DNA of 64,000 nt from Ifrita kowaldi. Its lineage: Eukaryota; Chordata; Aves; Passeriformes; Cinclosomatidae. The stretch spans positions 1-64,000 of the forward strand of contig VZRS01006707.1 of the NCBI GenBank assembly GCA_013398055.1. Direction: 5' to 3'. A model generated the notes under the pieces. That model was given only the letters and a program-made list of their open reading frames with translations, made no database searches and was not told the DNA's origin. Shown piece by piece: positions 1-12,800 of the stretch (its first letter is position 1; the number at the start of each line of letters is the position of its first letter). A program made the position numbers and the translations under genes.

Positions 1-1783
1 ATATATCTATATATATATTTGTTTTTCTGAAGTTCTCTCTGGCAATCATACCGAGTTGGAAAATAGCAGTAGAATTTACTAGAAAAATATGACAGCTTTT
101 TCCTGCCCTGGATTGATTATCTTGTAATTTTGTGTTCATGCTGTCAAGAAAAATATACTGTTGATTTTGAGAAATGCTGTATTAGGGAAGTATTTTCCAT
201 TTATCTAAGAAGAACAGTAAAAATTGGAACAGGCTGAACTTCAGTTTCGAAAATTTGTTGTTTGCTTTTGTTATTCACATCTTTCACACAAAATAGAGAC
301 ATCAACTGAAAAAGTTTGATTGAAACACTAAAAATCAGAAAAGGTAAAAAATGCCTAAATTGGCCTTCTGCTTCCTGCTCCTGTGAGACACATCCATATG
401 TGGGTGTAAAAGTAATAAACCCATGTACATTGCCTCACTCACACATGCCCAGTATTAAAGAGAGTCCAAGATGAAACCAGGCCATATCAGCTGGATGTGA
501 TATAGTAACTTTCAAGAAATAGAGTGTAGTTTGCCTTCTGTCTAAATTAATAAACACAGGTAAACAGATTTGCCAGCCTCATTCCTGGTATCTGTATTTG
601 TTGATTAATTCAGTTAATCAAAACCACGATGTATTTTGCAGCTTGCACTCTCCAGCTTTGACTGCAAAAGACACAGCTATGGATGGCAAAATCATGACAC
701 TGAAGAAAAAGGAAAGCTTTGTTTTAAGTTTTAGTGCAAAAGCTTTTCAAAGGTCAGAAAAACCAGAATGCTTACAGTCAGGAAATGTGGCCGCTCAATC
801 TGACGGATCAGGGTTTTCATTTATTTCTGTATGTTCTATTTTCTTTCTTATTCCTGATATACAAATCTTGGCAAGGAATTAGAGTCTAAGAAAAGTGACT
901 TTTTTCCTTCCAAAGATTTTAAAATGCAAAGAGACTGCTAAATAGATTTCTGATTATATTGAAAAATTCCCTTGAGCTTTGCCTCGAAAAATATCTTCCA
1001 ATGCTCACATTTCAGCCTCCCTCCATTTTCTCTTCTATTTGGCCATATCTCAGAGGGGGATGTTTCCAGTCTACAGTCTCTGCTCACTTGGAATAATGTT
1101 TGTTTGCATGAGTAAACCAGCTAAAGTGGCTATCACTGAAGTCATAACTAGAAGATGAAACCAGTTGGGACTATTCCCATGTGAAGTGAGTCAGGTTGCT
1201 GAATCAGGCCTATGTGTGAATCTTTCTGTGTCCCAAAGGGTTTTATCCATCTCATTAGAAAAAAAAGTTCTTCTAGAGCACCAGACAACAAAAGCCTGGG
1301 AATGCGAAGTACAGGAGGGGAGAAAACATAATGTCCTTACAGCTTTTCTCTCAATTTTCTTTCCTGCAATGTGACTGAAAAGGAAACTCTCTGGGGAATT
1401 GTATAATTCTAGGCTTTTATCAGTTTGTTATTTTCATTCTGTTCTTGCTTAAATATATGGTACATACACTTTTTGGTATTTTTATAATTTAAGCAGACCC
1501 CTTGTGTCTAGATTTTTTTGAAGACCGCAAAGAATTGGAAGGTGTTAATGGTGTTCATTGTGCAGTGTGTATTTTAGGTTCTCTTTCTACAACAATGCAG
1601 AGCTGGAAAGCGTAAAAACAGAAGAAATATGAAAACTGTAAAGACATTTAACGTGTAAAAAGGACCAACTAATGTGTGTCAGCTCAGCCAGATGCCCAAG
1701 GCTAAATCTCTTGATGTGAGATGGTGATTCAGCTGTCAAGGTGCCTGAGTAGACTTGTGGTCATCATAATGATTGGCTGTGGG
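1..1783. other. AT-rich non-coding DNA, no gene seen
   Basis: The stretch opens with a short TA-alternating run (about 1-19) and continues as AT-rich sequence dense in stop codons. The open frames at 598-882 and 1165-1374 have no recognisable motif, no upstream splice context and AT-driven composition, so I treat them as chance. No RNA gene or repeat family was recognised. Confidence 0.6.
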
Positions 1784-1795
1784 TTTTTTTTTTTN

Positions 1796-1828
<33 letters not shown>
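1784..1828. repeat. Poly(T) homopolymer with one undetermined base
   Basis: A run of T covers 1784-1828, with a single N at 1795. Runs of this length are prone to polymerase slippage, and the N suggests a base-calling or consensus problem. The exact length should not be trusted. No polyadenylation signal adjoins it in the orientation needed for a minus-strand retrocopy tail, so a retroposed origin is not supported. Confidence 0.9.
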
Positions 1829-1829
<1 letters not shown>

Positions 1830-2394
1830 GAAAGACAATAAACAGAAAAAAGGTCAAAGTTATTCAAATGAACCAACAGCCCATTTTGGTGGAAATATAG
1901 CAGGGCTCGTTAACTCAATTCACATCTTTTGTGTCAGTTTTCTAACGTACCATACATCTGGAAAAACGCAGTGATTTGAAAAAGACATAATGTGCCTATT
2001 CCCCCAAAGGTTTTGCTTACAGTATGTAATAAAATATGATACAGTTTTTCATGGAGATGGGATATGATAATTTGTTTAGATATAATATGAAAGTATCAGT
2101 CTGTGAAATGAAGAGCATAAAAAGTAAGCAAATGCTCGGGATATGTTAGCTAACAAAACGGCAAGTTCAAATACACTTATTCAAGTGAAAATCAGAGGCT
2201 TCAGCAACAATATTTTTCCACTTAAAATGAGTCCCTTCTGATAGTGTCTAATATTTTGATGTTGATTGCCATTAATGAGGCTGTGTTTTACTGTGACAGA
2301 GACCTTCCTACTCTAGGCAAAACTTAGCTCCAGTCAGGTGAAAATCCATGAACAGAGAACTCAGGTTTTCAGGTATCCCAAAGCATTAGCACTT
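1829..2394. other. Non-coding DNA, nothing recognised
   Basis: Unique-looking AT-rich sequence between the poly(T) run and the old repeat fragment near 2.4 kb. No long open frame, repeat or RNA gene was recognised on either strand. Confidence 0.5.
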
Positions 2395-2480
2395 CATAAG
2401 AACATACACACCGAGTCAGCCCAAAGGTCCTCATCCAGCTTGATGTGATGATGCTGCTGGCTAATACTTGAATGGAGGAA
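2395..2480 (+). mobile_element. Old interspersed repeat fragment (CR1/L3-like 3' end)
   Basis: The stretch has the run CATAAGAACATA followed by GAGTCAGCCCAAAGGTCC and an ATCCAG-like block. This order matches the widespread amniote repeat whose consensus reads as 'AAGAACATAAGAAC, GGGTCAGACC, AAAGGTCCATCTAG', which I associate with old CR1-like elements. The copy is short and diverged, and its right boundary is unclear. The family name is from memory of the consensus, not a search. Confidence 0.5.
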
Positions 2481-3467
2481 AGCACGTAAAACTCACTTAA
2501 TCTGGGCAAGTGGTTAAGTCATGTATGACTCTTGATTTTTGCCTAAATAGATTTTCCTTCACGTTTCTTTGTTGCACTTCATATTAGCAGCCCTGTAGTA
2601 GCGCGTGGTGTTAGCCTTTAATTGTGGAATACTTAGCATGCATGTCAGAACTTTGTTATTCAACCCCCACTCTTCCCTTTTAGCTTGTGCAGGTGCTCTC
2701 AGTCCTTAAAAGCAACTGTTTGTTGGAGTGTGTTTTTGCAAACTGTCAGGAAGCAAATGACATTTGTGAAAAGCAGGTTTTTCTTTTCTGCTCACAAATT
2801 AAACGCAAATGTGTTTAAGAAGTGGTCAGAGCTATGATTTATGCCTTATCTGTGTCAAGATGTTACATTTTGTATATATGCAAGGATACACCAAGAAAAC
2901 CAATGGTAATTTGGGTTAATCTGACTTTAAGCCAAAGAAATGAGGGGTTTTATTCTTTTAAAGTAATCCTCCTTGGAGCAAGCAGCTTCACCTCACAGTG
3001 ATGTTCTCTGCCTTACAGTCACTCTAGCCCATCTCAGAGTCCTCTAAGTCTTCCCCCATACAAAACTGCCTTTTCTGAATTGTTAGATGGCATTCATTTA
3101 GCTCAGCTTTGGGTTCCTTGTACAACATAGAAATTAGGGGCTGTTTTCTGTGGTTTCCCTGTACGTTCAGCAGAGAGAGAAACACCCTTAACAGAGTGAG
3201 TCAGAACAGAAGTAAATTAGCTGAGGCTTATTCACACAGCCAGGTCACTACTTCCAGTGAGACAGTGTGAATACCTTCTCTCAACGCCCTCTGCAGCCCT
3301 GAGCTTTATTACTGGGTGCCAAAAAGTCCTGTGAAAAAGCAAAGACACCTTCCTCCCCTTGTCAAACTCAAGTGAATCCTGATTGTGACCATGACAAGTA
3401 TGAGAGGAGCTTTCATAGTTTACCTGGATGGCTGGACAAGAGTGGAAATTTGGCATGAGTAAAATGA
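2481..3467. other. Non-coding DNA, nothing recognised
   Basis: AT-rich sequence with short unconvincing open frames. The minus-strand frames at 3232-3456 and 3413-3661 lie opposite the plus-strand candidate at 3468-3719 and show no domain or motif. Confidence 0.45.
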
Positions 3468-3719
3468 ATGAATCGGCTCTGGGGAAGAGTCAGGAAAGCC
3501 CATGAGTTTTCTCTAGATGAACTCCTTGCAGACATTCCACTGCAGAAAAGGCCACCAAGCACCAAGAAGGTTTTTGCACCAGGGTGGAAACGCCCAGAAC
3601 AGGAGAAAGCTGATCTTGGTGTAGATGTAGTGATTAACAAAGAAAGTATCTTAACTGGCACTAGAAAGTGGACACTGCTCAGTTTTGTACAATCAAATTC
3701 CTACAACCCGTGTAAATGA
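3468..3719 (+). other. Coding-like ORF of unknown identity (possible exon or retrocopy relic)
   Basis: This 83-codon frame encodes a hydrophilic, charged peptide with runs such as FSLDELLADIPLQKRPPSTK and KKVFAPGWKRPEQEKADLG. In composition it reads more like a real protein than the other frames in the region. I do not recognise the family. An in-frame stop (TGA at 3465) lies directly before the ATG, so the frame cannot extend upstream, and no clear splice acceptor or donor frames it. There is no poly(A) tail or other retrocopy mark. It may be a degraded exon, a fragment of a retroposed mRNA, or chance. Treat it as a lead, not as a gene. Confidence 0.2.
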
Positions 3720-6700
3720 GTCACATTAGTGTAAAGTCACTGGGCACCCGTGACTTGGCTTATGGCATTGAAAAACACCTGAAGAAGCAGCAAGTGAATT
3801 GAGTATCAATTTATTATATCAACAAGCTTTTATATAGTCAGAGTATACTGTTTCTGGTTAAAAAGAAGGGTTGAGTAGAGTAGAAGGTAAAAAAGAGCAG
3901 ATTTTCCTTGTGAAAAGTGCAAGTAGGCTGTATGTTGAAGGCATGAACTGTTCCCTGACTGTTGACTGTATTTTAACTCCATCTTTCATATATTTGAGAG
4001 CTCAAGGGAGCCCAAGCAGCAAATGCTGTGACTACAAGGGGTTAACAGGCAATTTATGTAAAGTCTTAGTATTCTGCAAAATGAAATGTGCATGTGAAAT
4101 GAAAAAAAAAAGGAAAAGATTATATTTGTCAGCTGTGCTACCATATGTTGCTCTGGCGGAAGCACAGTAAAATGGTGACAATTTCTATTTTATTGAATGA
4201 GGATCTGTGTTGATTTCCATTATTTGAGAGTGTCTCTGGACAAACAGAGGTATCTTCATTATCACATAAAACTGTGCTCACCAGTAACCTAGAATATCCA
4301 TGGCTACAGGGTGACCTGGGACTGCAGTCTCCTTGAAAATAAAATATCAGAGAATCAGTTCAATCCATCTGCATATTTTAATGGATTTAGCCCTTGGAGG
4401 GCATGGGGGAATAGTCTTGTGAAAAGATAAGTGGCAGATACAGGAAATATAGACAAATTTGAAGCTCTTTAAAATCTGAGGAGAACTTATCTCATCAGCA
4501 TGATTAAAACAAGTGTGTGTAAAGGCTTTGGTGGTTGCAGACTACTCTCAGCCATCTGGTCATACTGGGATGCAGAGCTTCATGGTTTGGGCAGAAATAT
4601 GAGTAAATTTCTCTTGGACATAGGCTGATGCTATTTCTTAGCTCCACTGTGTCATACAGGCTTATTTGTTGGGGTTTTTTTATGGGGTGAGGATATCTGT
4701 GCCATTCTTTTTTTCCACTGTATATAGGTGTCCTAGAAGATACTGCTTTTGTTATTCTAGGATCACAGCTTTCTCTCAAGATTTTTCTCAGTTTGCCAGG
4801 ACCCCAGCATGTGAACTACAGTGAGCTGGGTGCTAAGTGTCACTGAACATCCAGGGCTACCCTTCACTCCATGTGCAGCGTGGGAGCACAGCGTCTCTCT
4901 GGGCCATATGTCCAATGCAAGGCATGAGAAAACATTTCCATGGGCACCCAAAACTATACTCATTTGCTTTCAGGGTATCAAAAGTTAAGCTCTTGTTTTC
5001 CATCCTGCTTAATATTACTCAGCATCCTGCAAATATCTCTCTTTTCAGTGATCACAAATCTTTCCTCTCCATGTCAACCCTGTCTCTGAAGATACACCAT
5101 TATTTTTGTGTAACGACACCACAGGGCTTTACAATACATCTGTTTTGCCTCAGCAAACATGTCAGGCTGGTTTTAACTACCTGAATGCCTGGCCTGAGAA
5201 GATGCATCAGTGGGAACAGCTTGGTTACATCTGTGCAGTTCTGTACCCAGCCCCTTAATCCCTGCCAAAGACACAAGTAGGCAATATCCAGGCAGAGCAG
5301 ACTTCTGGAGGGCCAGCTTTGCTCTGCCAGAGCAGGCACCCAGCTCTAAGCATCCCATCCCTACATTGGTGTGCTTGATGATGTATGGTCCAGGCTCCAG
5401 AGGCTCCTCAGGAATAGATGGGATGTGTCCTCTGGGTGGTGAAGCTCAGCATCCTTGGGGAAAAATGTGCTTTGTTTTACAGGGGTAAGATTAGCACCAC
5501 TCGGTTCTTGGTCAAGCAGAAATGTACTGTGGCAATGTGTACAGGTGAGGTCTTCTTGCCTTGGATGACACACAGGGAATGAAACTGTTCAAATTGTTTT
5601 GATTTTCCTACATGCCCAAACAGAAAAGTGTTCTGTGAGCTGAGCATTCACTTCTATAATGGATGGGCTGATTGGACAATTATTTGCCAGTTATTGACTG
5701 CTATTTGCTGTAACAGATATGTTATTAGACCATTGGGTAGAGGTACGCTTCTGTTTCAAATTCAGCCCTTTGTGATTCTGGAAGGGGGAAAAGGTGCATT
5801 GATTTGCTTCCCTCTCCCCTCCCATTTTGCAGCAGACAAATTTTGGGCCACGGAATCACTCACACTTCCTGTGCTGTAATTGTAGGCACCAGATCAATAC
5901 AGCTGCATGATACCAAGGCAAGATCTGCAGCTGCTGAAGAGCCACAGTTTAGAAGAAGAACTAAAATCTTGATTTTTTGCAGTCTTGTTTGCTGTCTCCA
6001 AGGTCACTTTGCCATGGTATTTTTGTTAGTGGCTGAAATTTCTATTTTCAACAACTCCTAAGAAGCCTCATGAGACAGTGGCTGTGATTTGCTTTTAGCA
6101 TGCTTGGCCCAAGAGGTGACAATTGTAGTAAACAAAGGGCTCGTGTCTCAACCTTTGGCCATGGTTTTATGTGCTAAATCATCTGTACTGAATAGTGGAA
6201 TGTCTTGTACTGAGCAACATGGAGCAAACTTCCATAACTTAATTTTTTTTCCCCTAAATCTGATTATTTATTTCTGGGGACTCCATATAGCACTTCCATA
6301 ATATGATCAACTTCACTGCAAATAATAAATCATTTTTTCATTCCAATGGAAGCCACACCTTCCTACTTGTCCTTTAAATTGCCTTTTATAGGACAAAATT
6401 GATTTCTGCTGTTTCTTCTTAATATTGTGGGCTTGAGAGAGAATAAATGAGGACAAATCGCCTACTATTAAAATGAATTATATTCTTTTGGTGTTACTGT
6501 CCTAGTTTCTTTTTCAGTCTTCGTGTTTGATTTCTGAGTGCTGTTATACATCAAAAATAAAGTTCTAAATAAGAAGTCCATATTACGCTCAAGTTTTGGA
6601 AAAAGTAACTACCTGTCCTGAAATGGAAACATCGTAAAATCATTATACTTATGTGGTAGCAGTATTAGCAACTATTTCTCAGAAAATAGTTTCGAAGACC

Positions 6701-6804
6701 TCTTCAAAAACTGGCAAGAGGGCTTTGTTTTTATTCAATTTTTGATCTTAAAGCAAAACCTGGATAAACAGCTTATCTTTTACAGAACTAACTGAGCTGG
6801 TATG
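3720..6804. other. Non-coding DNA, no gene recognised
   Basis: Mixed AT-rich sequence. Several overlapping frames of 60-115 codons occur on both strands at 4.5-6.3 kb (for example 4837-5184 plus). None carries a recognisable domain, and the overlaps on opposite strands point to chance in locally GC-richer DNA. No repeat family was recognised. Confidence 0.5.
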
Positions 6805-6844
6805 TAAACTAGATATGCTAGTTTAAGCTAGCTATGTTAGCTAG
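6805..6844. repeat. Two adjacent CTAG-containing hairpins
   Basis: TAAACTAG (6805-6812) pairs perfectly with CTAGTTTA (6818-6825) around a 5-base loop. Immediately after it, CTAGCT (6828-6833) pairs with AGCTAG (6839-6844) around another 5-base loop. The structure is short and could be chance in AT-rich DNA. Confidence 0.6.
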
Positions 6845-9800
6845 AATATTTTTAGTGTCTGGATTTGCATTAGGGAAGCTGATATACAGCTGAGGCCATC
6901 CTACTAAATGTATCTTGGTGGAGGTCTTTCCATACATCACTGTGCATGCACTACTGATTGCAAGTCTGTGTCATAACTGCTGAATGTAGAGCAGAACAAA
7001 TTAATCATTTATTTAAGATATGTGTTTTACTGCAATTTGACTGCCTTTGCATACATCCCTCCTTGTAAATGTAAACATATTAAACTTAAACTTGAAACTA
7101 TGACAGCATATGTTTAGACATAACTTCCAATAATCTGTTTAAATAACTTATGATGAGTAGAACTTAAACAGCACATCTCTAAAGTAAATCAGATTACTAA
7201 ACCAGGAGAAATCATTAGTTCTGTGTCTGACGAGAAATTGGAGAAAAGTGCCTGCTTTGGAAAGCTGTACCCTTTTTTTGAGATTTTATTAATTTGACTT
7301 CAATATAGTCAGATTTTTTGAAACTTTTAAAGAACTGAATGGAAACTAGAAAAGATATTTAGAAGAGGAAAATATACTAAAAGTAATTTTGGGAAATGTT
7401 ATATTTTACTCTTTTTTTATAGCATTTAAAAATTGGTTTAAGGGTCTAAGAACAGTAAGTTCTCTTGTCTTGAAGCATTTCTAACTGCAGATCATCAACT
7501 CTTTTTATAAAAAAATTGGTTATGTAGTAATGCAAGTCAGTATTGGTATTTTTATACTGCGTATCTAAAATAATTTCCTTTAACTACTATAAACCTGCAA
7601 TGTTAATTTTCTGCATTGTTAATTGAATTTTGTTATCCACCCAAAAGCACAATCTAGGAAATAGGAAAGATGGTTTACATAGTGTTTCATAAATAAAAAA
7701 AAGATGAAACATGAACATTAAGCACTATAAATGATTTCAACCTGAATACTATATTGTTCAGAAAATAATTTCCAAATATTTTGCAAAAGCTACTTTCAAA
7801 CATATTTTTTTGCAACTAACTTGCCAAATGGTGAATCAACATAATTTAAAAAATAGAAATTCAAAGAGGAAGTTCATGACAGTTCCCTTACTGTGTTTGG
7901 CGTGAGGTTCCTGAGTGTCACCAGGTTTGTGCTAAAGGTAAGAATCTGTGGCACTAGTGAGGGAAGGATCTGGTCCCCTGTTAGAGTGTCATCCCTGTGC
8001 CTGTGCACCCAAGAGACAATTTTGTTGCTCTCATGTCCGTTACTCGCTGGTGAGATGGTCTGTACACTCGACTGCAGCCTTTCCTAGGATTCATTTCTGA
8101 AAGCACATTGTGGCATTTGCTTCAGATATTTTGGGGGAGTTGATTGGAAGTGTTCCAGAAAAAAACCCCTGGGTTAAAAGAATTTTATTAGCACAGCAAA
8201 GTAGAATTTTGAATGTCAGAACTAAAGCTGTCTGGCAAGCTGTGGCACCTCCAAGGGCAGGCATTAATATGCAGTCTTTTATTATAGGGATCACTTTTTT
8301 CCTTGGGCTTCATCCTATGCCTAGGTCAGATCTAATCTGAGTCCTGTGGCAAGATTTGGAGAGTAAGTAGGATGATGATATTAGATAATCAAATACAGAG
8401 AAATAATCAAGTATAGACCAACCTGAGAAGAATTACGAACAATATCAGTTTTAATCTGTGTTGGTAGATGCGAAGTTACATATACCACAAAGAATGATAA
8501 GAATTTTAATTTGCTTATCCAGGCAAAAATTGTAAAAAATGAATGAAAATTTCTCTGTAATGTATGATATTGATACATTATTATAGCAAAGGAAAATGGT
8601 GGCACATTAAAGTAATTGTAAGAGAAAAAAAAGGGAAACATTCTAGACCCACACATAAATATATACCACTTGATGCACCTTACCACAAAGACAGTGGAGA
8701 AATCTTATTATAAAAAAGATCTAAGAGATAAATGCAACGTCTTGGAGTAAATGGAGAAAATTATTAGTTGTATGTCAAGCTTCTGTCTGACAAGGGAATG
8801 GATGCTTGGTTTTGTCCTGAGAAGGTGAATGGAAGCAAAAATATTACCTATCTGTGAGTCATTAATGGTAAAGAGAAGGTGGAACATTTCCCTTTCTTCA
8901 TAATAGCAAAGGAGATATTTAACAGATAGGAAAAGAGATGCATTTACATCTGACATAAGAGGCTTCTCTGCATCACTCACATCTGAGTGTAGGATATTAC
9001 AAAAGTTCAGGATATTAGTAAGTGTAAGAATTTGGGATTTTAGATGATTCATATTTATAGATATAAACATAGTTTAAGCATGTAAGCACTTTTTTTTGGG
9101 AGACAAAATTCTCATACTTTAATACATAAATTAGCTCTAGCACCGAATCTGATGGAGCTTGAAAACAATTTTTCCTTAAAATAATATCTTCCAAACTTGC
9201 TTTTCTCCATTTTCTGAAACTCTTCTGAAGTCTGTTTCCTGAAAACTTTGTCAGGTAAGATATCGAATGTGTCTAATTCAGACCTTGGTCCTCTTACAAT
9301 CACCTAGCAGAATCACATCTGGAAAGAGGATTTGACTGTAGGAAACGAGTCCACGTATGTCATTGCAAAGGCTGTCTAACTAGTTGATTCCTAGTCAAGA
9401 AGTTTTCTGTCATTTTATTTTGTGCACTAGAGATGGCATTTTCCAAGCTTAATAATTCATGTCAAATTAATCAGTGTGTTTTCTAGATAGTTTTTGAGTG
9501 CTGCACCTTTGTACTGCTGGTTTATGACTATTTTTCTTTAAGTATTTTGTACTTCAGTCAAAACTCTGTGAAGAGCTTCCACTCTTGAACAAAAGAAAGC
9601 AAAGATTAAGTGATCCCAGCCACTTTGCTTTGTTTGTGTAGACAAGGCACAGATTTAATAGAGTTTTCTTTCTGCAATGTGAATGCTGCTCTAGCTGGGG
9701 ACCGGCAGACCTGAGGAGGCATCCGTATGGCATCTCTATGGAAACTGAGGATGGCAGATTCAATGCATCATTGTATCTGATAGTTCAAGTCTTGTAACAT

Positions 9801-12800
9801 TTATTTTGTACCAGGAATCCAGCCTAAGAGGTTGGTTGATTGCTGTGAGTCACTGAGTTGGAATGACAATCTTCTACATGGGACAAGAGAATAATTGAAA
9901 TATGGGCCTGGAAGGTGCCTGAAGAGACCAGCTGGTACAACTGGTTGCTCTGAGGAAGGATCCAGCATAGCTTGGCAAACTCATCTATATTGCCTGCATA
10001 GAGATGAGACAGCCTTACCTGGGTACAGATGCCTGGGTATTGCAGCTATGTCAAAAGGACTGAGAGGGTAGATTAGAAGAGAAGCTTGCAGAAAACCCTC
10101 TAGAGCCTGGGAAGCCACCAAAAGACTACCTTCAGGAAGATGTTAGTGTCCAGAGAAAGTTACTGCTTTCTCTGGTCTCTTAGATCACTAGTTTAGTTAA
10201 GGATAAGTAGGCATTTTTGCTGAAGTTATTTTGGGAAGATTTTCCTTGCATGTATGAAATGTCTTTCCTTCTGTTATAACATGTGTATATAGTTCAACAC
10301 TTGTTTGTGTAATTCCCTGTACATATTTAGCCCGTAGTGTTTTATGTTAGACTAAAGAATAAACTTGTTTTGTCATTTTCCGCTCACCTTCTGTCTGCTA
10401 TTTATAACTATATGCAACAGTAATTAAGGAGGGAACAAAACAGCCTAATGCAATCGTCCTTGAAACAGTACTCTGTAATGTAAGGAGGAACGAGACAACT
10501 CGTTCAGTTTTTGGACAAAAAGAAAAATTTGATAACAGATTTTTTTCATCATATTTTCCTCCATAAGTTATATCGATTTTTTTCATTGCTTTTTAAAATT
10601 GTAGGGTATAAAAGTATAAAACCTGATGTTCTGAGTAGGAGTTGCTTTCAGATGAGTTACTGTTCCTTTCTTGAGCCAAGTACCATTTGACAGCTTTCAA
10701 ATGAAATGTACAAACAATTTATGGGAAAATTCACTAGTTCTTCATACCAAGAAAATTGTTGCATGTTTCAGGTAATGCCATAGTGACAGAAGAAAACCCT
10801 GCCTGGGAATTTCATGCATCTGACCTCCTCATAGTGGACCATGTAAAAACCCAAGGGGGAGTGCAAGAAAGATATACACATCTCTATGGTAGTGAAACAA
10901 TCAGATCCTGCTGTGTGATGTTCATTTTTTGGGTTTTCTTTTGGCAATGCCCACATTTACAAGGTAATTAGGATATGCTGGACCTGCTACTGCATAAAAA
11001 TCTATGTTATGGAAAATGGTAGAAGTAATTCAAATATCTTTCAAAGCTGCCTTAGTCCATTCAGGTTCTTTACCACACACACAGTGCCACAGTACCTGAG
11101 TTTTCCCCTAGAGCAATAAATAATATGAGTAGAATCTGTCACATGCAGTTTGTTCTCCTAGTATAAGTGCAAGGTTAGGTCAAAATCTTCTTCAAGTTAC
11201 AGAGTTAGATATGCTCCATAAATATGAGCTAATATACATATGACATTCTTGGATTGTTCTTGGCCTTTTTGTTTTGCATCAGTCTCCTTTCTTAGATTTT
11301 TTTCCCCCAAATTGTTACTTATCACAGTGCTGAATGGCAAAAGTCCAGCATTCAAAAAGTTGGTTCGAATCACAATATTGGATCAAATATGTGACTGCTT
11401 TGGACAATCAAAACTTTGAAAGACACAACAAATGCAAAATTACTTTCTTTTCTGTATTAAAACATTTCAAGAATCTCCTTAATTAATTGTTTAAAAACTT
11501 AAACTTGTACATTTTTGGAGTAAGGGATATTTTTGTAGAAATTATTTGTATAAAGTATTCTAGCTTACAACGCAGATGAAAATCAAGAAATTAGGACTTC
11601 AGACAACAAATGTTAGGACTTAATCCACCTCTGTAAGAATGCGACCTTCAAGACTGGTACAAGTCTAAAAATAAGTCTTCTGTGTAAGTAGATACCAGGG
11701 GGACATGGGAAGTTGCTCAGTTTGGTGACTTTTCCTCAGTGTGATCTACTTATGGCTTGCATTTGGAATTCACAATATTTTTGAGTGTCAGGGTCTACTC
11801 TGTATCAGCTGTCATTACTGGCTAATGATAATATTTGATAATCATGTTGTAATCTTATAGATTTTGACAATCTTTAACTGTTAGGTTTGTTATGGCAACA
11901 TAACTGCTACTCCAGCCAATTGATGTGTGAATGTGCCCAGTAACTTCTCACTTTATCATTCACTCAAGTTCAGACTCCATCTCCCAGTACTAACAGAGCA
12001 AGCGTTTTCATGGCACACTGAAATCTCTGCAACTGTGATATATTATATTCTTAGAGCCTCGCAGATTGCTAACTGCCTCATCAGATTCTTTTAGAATAGC
12101 TTTTGAACACTGATTTGTAGACAGTTATACCACTTCTCTTCATCTTATATCTTTCAACAGATATCTTGTGCCAGTATGAGTTTGTACTTTCTATGCCCTG
12201 TCTAATTTTTTTGATTGCTTCATGAGGAAAACTTAGGTTTTGCTTGCAGTACTGGGAGGTCAATCTTAATTTTGCATGTGCTTAGAATGATGATAATGTA
12301 TTTAGCTCCAGTATCTATTTTGAAATTTACTTTGACTGGTTATTTCCATTTTCACAAAGCCAATCTGTTATAGAATTTTGCTTTGATCAACAGACCCAAC
12401 AAAGACCTCTGTTTTGGTATCAACATCATCCGAGCTTTGCCTTGTTGTGGTGCACTCATGAATATGTTTCCTTTTTATGTGTCTTTGCAACTTGTGCTGA
12501 GATTGACACACTTTGGCAAAATTTTATTGGAGATATGAGACAGCCCCCCCTTACTCTGCATGCTTTTGTGTCTTGTTATGATTGCCTCCATATGGTGAAC
12601 AAAGAACTTGAAACTCAGCCCAGTAATGTATAGTACTGGCTACCTAAATGTGTTCAGCCTAGTTAGATCAAAACTTATGGAGACTCAGTGGTACTGTAGC
12701 ATTGGAGGTTATTTTAGTCAAGCTTGGAGGTAGCATGGAAGAGAGAGCTGCTGAGATCTCAGGCAATGGTTAGCACAGTTCAGTCATCAGGTCTTTTGCA

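Noticed and set aside
9890..10050. Possible very old antisense CR1 3' end
   Set aside because: Only scattered words resemble the consensus and the octamer tail is absent.
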